DNA from: Limosilactobacillus gorillae
Lineage (GTDB): Bacteria > Bacillota > Bacilli > Lactobacillales > Lactobacillaceae
Length of the DNA: 43,791 bases
Reading direction: 5' to 3'
Assembly: GCF_001293735.1 (NCBI RefSeq)
Contig: NZ_BCAH01000004.1
Coordinates: 1 to 43,791, forward strand
The notes under the pieces are model-generated. The model did no database searches, was not told the origin of the DNA, and saw nothing but the letters and a program-made list of their open reading frames with translations. This document shows, piece by piece, positions 41,052-43,791 of this stretch. The position numbers were made by a program, and so were the translations under genes. Numbering within the stretch: the first letter of the stretch is position 1; every line of letters starts with the position of its first letter.

Positions 41052-41273
41052 TTGCAAACCGCTAACCTACTGATCGCCACGCTCCTCTTGATCGCCGGCA
41101 TCATCGTGGTCTACCTCGGTATCTTCGCCAAGGTGATTGAACAGTCCACCGGTGGCAACCGGCTCACCCGCCGCCTTTCACGCTTGAAAATCAAGGCCTC
41201 GATGCGCCCGGCCCTAATCGTGACCGGCGCTGTCCTGGTTGGCGCGGCACTATACATCTTCGGCGGAAACTAA
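41052..41273 (+). CDS. Small two-helix membrane protein
   Basis: 73 residues with helices at about 4-24 and 52-70, joined by a basic loop (NRLTRRLSRLKIKASMRP). It starts at a TTG with GAGGAGG upstream. I do not recognise the family. It is coupled to the CPBP gene and ends at a strong terminator, so it is likely a true gene. Confidence 0.75.
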   Translation: MQTANLLIATLLLIAGIIVVYLGIFAKVIEQSTGGNRLTRRLSRLKIKASMRPALIVTGAVLVGAALYIFGGN

Positions 41274-41308
41274 AGGGATCAGCGGTCCAAACGACTGCTG
41301 ATCCCTTT
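41272..41308. terminator. Terminator after the two-helix protein gene
   Basis: Perfect 12-bp arms AAAGGGATCAGC (41272-41283) and GCTGATCCCTTT (41297-41308), with an inner GTC/GAC pair. Confidence 0.85.
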
Positions 41309-41343
41309 AGTTATTGGCTCCATTTCCCGGGAAATACTAAGCG

Positions 41344-41790
41344 TCACTCGTGACCCTGCGGCCGTTCGCGTTCTTCAATGCTGGCGATCGTTTCATCAAC
41401 CAGTTGCTGAACCGTGATCTCGGCCAACCGGTTTTCGATCCCCTTTTGAACCTCCTCAAAGTACTTGGTGATAACTGTTGGGAAGGCTACCCCCACACTA
41501 CAGCTTACCGACGTCTCCCGATCTGGAACGAGGAAGGGGTTCTTCGGTGTGGTGGCCCGGTAAACGTCCCGTACCGTGACGGCGCTGAAGTCCCTGGTAA
41601 AATTATCGTAACTGCCGTTTTTGCGATCAGCCAGGATGTTGGCCGCCCGGAGCTGGGTAATCATCTTGCGGATCCTGCTCGGGTTGGTCTTCAAACTGGC
41701 TGCCAAGCGCTGACTTGAGATCCGCTCCCCCTGGTGAACCTTTAGGTAAACAAGGATCTGTAACAAGTCACTGACGCGGGTGTTGGCGAT
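41344..41790 (-). CDS. Rrf2 family transcriptional regulator, probable AUC start
   Basis: Read from the ATC at 41790 the product is about 148 residues: (M)ANTRVSDLLQILVYLKVHQG, then SSQRLAASLKTNPSRIRKMITQLR, the winged-helix DNA-reading unit, then a dimer helix at about 95-130. Rrf2 proteins usually start with a short M-x-N-T/S-R segment, which is found only if the ATC is used. AAAGGAGG lies 7 nt before it. The first usual start (TTG at 41766) would cut off the first helix and has no ribosome site. The B. subtilis YwnA/CymR type is nearest. One Cys near the dimer helix could sense thiols or metal. Confidence 0.85.
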   Translation of the reverse strand: MANTRVSDLLQILVYLKVHQGERISSQRLAASLKTNPSRIRKMITQLRAANILADRKNGSYDNFTRDFSAVTVRDVYRATTPKNPFLVPDRETSVSCSVGVAFPTVITKYFEEVQKGIENRLAEITVQQLVDETIASIEERERPQGHE

Positions 41791-41901
41791 AGTGTTCCCT
41801 CCTTTCTTACTGTCCTACTCCTCTCTCTTAGCTTAGGTTCATCATACCACTTGCCTCTTAAAGGTGCGACTTTTTAGGTAACATGATCGGCGCCGTTTCT
41901 G

Positions 41902-42270
41902 CTAGAACAACAGGGCGCCGCCAATTAATCCCAGGGTAATGATCGCCAGGCCCCCCTGACGCCAAATGATGGTTTTGTTGCTGGTTAAACTGCCGTAAGC
42001 GGCCACCAAGACAATGAAGATCAAGAGGCTGACCACCATTATCCGGCTGGGAACCAGGTACAGCCCCACCAGCAATAGGACCCCGATCAACCCGTTGTAG
42101 ACGCCCTGGTTCTTGAAGAGCGTGTTGACACTCGGCCGGGCCAGCTCCGCCTGTGTCATGTCAAAGACCCGCGCGGTCTGCTTGGATGTGGTTTGAAAGG
42201 TTTCGAGGTACATGATGTACAAAAATTCTAACGCCACCAGGGTGGCAAAAACGTTAATGATGATTTGCAT
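41902..42270 (-). CDS. DUF1304 membrane protein
   Basis: 122 residues with four helices. It begins QIIINVFATLVALEFLYIMYLE, has FDMTQAELARPSVNTLFKNQGVYNG (about 36-60) and ends with an IIWRQGGLAIITLGLIG helix, the full DUF1304 (PF06993) layout. Role unknown. It lies 20 nt downstream of the YbaK-type gene and may share its mRNA. Confidence 0.9.
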   Translation of the reverse strand: MQIIINVFATLVALEFLYIMYLETFQTTSKQTARVFDMTQAELARPSVNTLFKNQGVYNGLIGVLLLVGLYLVPSRIMVVSLLIFIVLVAAYGSLTSNKTIIWRQGGLAIITLGLIGGALLF

Positions 42271-42290
42271 CGTCCTTCTCCTTTTATAGA

Positions 42291-42782
42291 TTAACGTTCC
42301 GGAATCTTAATCAGCCGGACGGCGTTGCCGTGGTCTTCTAACAGCTTCACTAAGTCGCTGGTCCGCAGCCAAACCGTCGCCGTGTTCACGTTGGGGTGGG
42401 CGGCCACCAGGCCATCCGCCAGTTCCTGATCGATCAAGACCTCCACCCGGGCCGCCGGGTCGTTTAAGGCCCCCAGCGGTGTCACCGCGCCCGGCGTCAA
42501 GCCCAGGTATTCCTGCAGGTCGGCGGGCGAAGCAAAGCTTAACCGGCGCAACTTCTCCTGATCCCGGAGGGCCTTTAGATCGACTTGTTTTTGTCCCTTA
42601 ACGGTGATCAGGTAGTAGTGGCGGTGCTTGTCGTCGCGGACAAAGAGGTTCTTGGCGTTGGCCTCGGGGTGGGGCATCGGAAAGTCGGCCACGGCTGCCA
42701 TGTCAAAGACCGCCGGGTGGTTGATAACTTCGTAGTTGATCCCGTGGTCATCCAGGTATTGATACACTTGTTCTTGGTTCAT
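42291..42782 (-). CDS. YbaK/ProX-type aminoacyl-tRNA deacylase
   Basis: 163 residues of the YbaK/EbsC fold. NYEVINHPAVFDMAAV (about 17), EANAKNLFVRDDKHRHYYLITVKG (about 40-63, with the conserved Lys), LRRLSFASPADLQEYLGLTPGAVTPLG (about 77-103) and VNTATVWLRTSDL near the end match the prolyl-tRNA editing group. It hydrolyses mischarged tRNA, probably Ala-tRNA(Pro). GGAGGGG precedes the ATG. It diverges from the T-box leader. Confidence 0.9.
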   Translation of the reverse strand: MNQEQVYQYLDDHGINYEVINHPAVFDMAAVADFPMPHPEANAKNLFVRDDKHRHYYLITVKGQKQVDLKALRDQEKLRRLSFASPADLQEYLGLTPGAVTPLGALNDPAARVEVLIDQELADGLVAAHPNVNTATVWLRTSDLVKLLEDHGNAVRLIKIPER

Positions 42783-42916
42783 CGAACCCCCCTCCTAGTG
42801 GAAGCGCGCTCATGAGAAAACGATAATAAGATTACTTTGATTATAATTCGAACAGGCGGTTTTGCAATGCCCTTTTCCAACGCGCCTTTCACTAATCAAA
42901 TTCTCAGCTTTTTTCA

Positions 42917-42945
42917 TTGACAAAGGAAGGGCGCCCATGTTTTAA
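42917..42945 (+). promoter_or_regulatory. Promoter of the T-box transcript
   Basis: Perfect -35 TTGACA (42917-42922), a 17-nt spacer and -10 TTTTAA (42940-42945). Transcription should start near 42952, at the edge of an 18-bp palindrome. Confidence 0.65.
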
Positions 42946-42954
42946 TGCCTTTAA

Positions 42955-42972
42955 CATTAGAATATTCTAATG
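42955..42972. promoter_or_regulatory. Perfect 18-bp palindrome at the T-box transcription start
   Basis: CATTAGAATATTCTAATG reads the same on both strands. It lies just after the predicted -10 and before stem I. It could be an operator for a dimeric repressor or a 5' hairpin. Confidence 0.55.
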
Positions 42973-42975
42973 ATT

Positions 42976-43186
42976 CACCGGAGCCCCAGTAGTGATCCCC
43001 TCCCTGGCCCAGAGAGTTAACGGCGCTGAAAGTTAACCCACACCGTGATCGCGAATTACACTCCCTTACAATGGTGACTCACGCGCGGTGCGATAGGCCA
43101 AACGAGGTGTAATACACAAAGCTGGGTGGTACCACGGTGCAAGTCGTCCCTTGTCTGATTTTTCAGGCAGGGGGCGTTTTATTTTT
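42976..43186 (+). ncRNA. T-box leader RNA, probably tyrosine-specific
   Basis: Stem I parts are clear: GGAG (near 42981), the loop-E AGTA (near 42989), AGAGAG (43011-43016), the GCTGAAAG distal loop, GAA (43053-43055) and CTCC. The specifier is most likely TAC (43057-43059), as it is followed by the conserved purine A; TTA one base earlier would be followed by C. The antiterminator T-box GGGTGGTACCACG is at 43124-43136. The terminator has a 13-bp stem (43145-43157 with 43164-43176) and a TTTTATTTTTT tail. Uncharged tRNA(Tyr) would block termination and switch on the genes downstream. Confidence 0.88.
43145..43186 (+). terminator. T-box terminator hairpin
   Basis: All 13 positions of arms 43145-43157 and 43164-43176 can pair, counting G-U, around a 6-nt loop. 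A long T-run follows. Confidence 0.85.
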
Positions 43187-43202
43187 TAAGGAGGTGGCAA
43201 GG

Positions 43203-43280
43203 ATGCCAACAACGAACGGCGGTAAAAGCTATTATTTCGTAACGACTGCAGCCCGTCGCTTGCGAATTAATAACAGTTAA
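43203..43280 (+). CDS. 25-residue ORF directly after the T-box
   Basis: ATG with a very strong ribosome site (AAGGAGG, 8 nt upstream). The product begins MPTTNGGKSYYFVTT and ends RRLRINNS. Two Tyr codons stand side by side. It may be a leader peptide coupling translation to the next gene, or a cryptic small protein. It ends 12 nt before the ATG of the broken transporter. Confidence 0.5.
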   Translation: MPTTNGGKSYYFVTTAARRLRINNS

Positions 43281-43292
43281 GGGGACTTTATC

Positions 43293-43759
43293 ATGAGAAA
43301 ATTTGACGAACGCGTTGAACCAACCTTTGGCCTCGCTGAAGGGAGCCTTCTGCGGCTCCAACGTCTCGCCCCTGTCCGGGACGACCAACCTAGCCGCCAC
43401 AACCGGGGAGGTGGACCTTTACCGGCACCTCCACTCCTTGGTTTGGACAGACCTGCCCGCCTGGCTTATCTCGCTCATCATCTTCACCGCGGTTGGGATG
43501 AGCGCTAAGACCGCTAGCCTCCATTCCATCCACGTCATGATGGCGGGACTAGCGACCGGCTTTTGGATCTCCCCGGTGACCCTCCTGCCCGTTTTGTTCA
43601 TGATCATCCTAGCAATCACCCGGGTTCCGGCCATCCCATCCCTGGGGCTCGGCGCCCTCTTTGCCATTGCCCTGGGCTGGCTTCACAACCCGCATACGAC
43701 TATTACCCAGGTCACCCACCTAATCGTCAACTACGCACCGAATAAATTCGGTGGCTTGT
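43293..43759 (+). pseudogene. Broken NhaC-family antiporter-type transporter (likely tyrosine uptake)
   Basis: An intact start (AAGGGG ribosome site, ATG at 43293) gives MRKFDERVEPTFG, then the sequence jumps into a different frame that reads GAFCGSNVSPLSGTTNLAATTGEVDL, the NhaC signature, followed by helices to about 43735. In a full-length NhaC-type protein of about 460 residues this signature lies roughly 130-150 residues from the start, so about 120 codons are lost and the frame is shifted. The reading frame then ends at 43759, far short of the expected C-terminus. T-box-regulated NhaC proteins of lactobacilli are predicted amino-acid, often tyrosine, transporters. Confidence 0.75.
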
Positions 43760-43780
43760 AGCTCACAAGCCGAACGGCTT
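43737..43780. repeat. Cluster of three short perfect hairpins
   Basis: ACCGAAT-AA-ATTCGGT (43737-43752), GGCTTGT-AGCTC-ACAAGCC (43753-43771) and AGCCG-AA-CGGCT (43769-43780) follow each other almost without a gap. They begin exactly where NhaC-like coding ends. Such hairpins are typical of IS200/IS605-type ends, though no transposase is in the window. Confidence 0.5.
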
Positions 43781-43791
43781 AGAAGTAGTAA

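Overview
The window looks like the chromosome of a heterofermentative lactobacillus, most probably Limosilactobacillus (L. fermentum / L. mucosae type). The evidence is KxYKxGKxW signal peptides, small DUF1659/DUF2922 and DUF4828 proteins, a Wzx/Wzy exopolysaccharide (EPS) locus next to recX, strong Shine-Dalgarno sites, and a GC-rich housekeeping half beside an AT-rich cell-surface half. The species call is inference, because no search could be run.

Positions 1-7,700 (all minus strand) hold envelope glycosylation genes: two GtrB/DPM1-like polyprenyl-phosphate glycosyltransferases, two large polytopic membrane proteins of GT-C character, an AI-2E family permease and a Ser-rich lipoprotein. 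The first 5 kb is clearly AT-rich and looks acquired. Positions 7,804-11,250 carry two secreted cell-wall hydrolases with nearly the same signal peptide, Ala/Ser-rich stalk and 21-residue YG repeats, but different catalytic domains (NlpC/P60 and a GH73-type glucosaminidase).

Positions 11,440-22,327 are an EPS locus on the minus strand in two transcription units. The first runs priming phosphotransferase, DUF4422 transferase, Wzd-like protein, DUF4422 transferase, Wzy-like polymerase, Galf-transferase-like protein, acyltransferase 3 and GT14. The second runs glf, wzx and a GT4. Together they could prime, extend, decorate, flip and polymerise a galactofuranose-containing repeat unit. No Wze kinase or Wzb phosphatase is present.

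Positions 22,499-42,782 are mostly housekeeping: recX, YihY, an unusually long LTA-synthase-like enzyme, map, flavodoxin, gtrA, tRNA-Arg(CCU), a DEAD-box helicase, an oxidoreductase, a LOG protein, a divergent lactate-dehydrogenase-like protein, a glutamate-cysteine ligase, a cysteine-free HesB-like protein, an ABC-F ATPase, an LCP ligase, ogt, a CPBP protease, an Rrf2 regulator that seems to start at AUC, DUF1304 and a YbaK-type deacylase.

The right end (42,917-43,791) has a well-preserved T-box leader, probably tyrosine-specific, an 18-bp palindrome at its predicted transcription start, and a 25-codon ORF. These lead into the broken remains of an NhaC-family transporter that ends in a cluster of hairpins resembling a mobile-element end. 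I found no clearly new multi-gene system. The strongest leads are this T-box/decayed-transporter region, the AUC-start Rrf2 gene, the paired YG-repeat hydrolases and the dispersed GtrA/GtrB/GT-C set.
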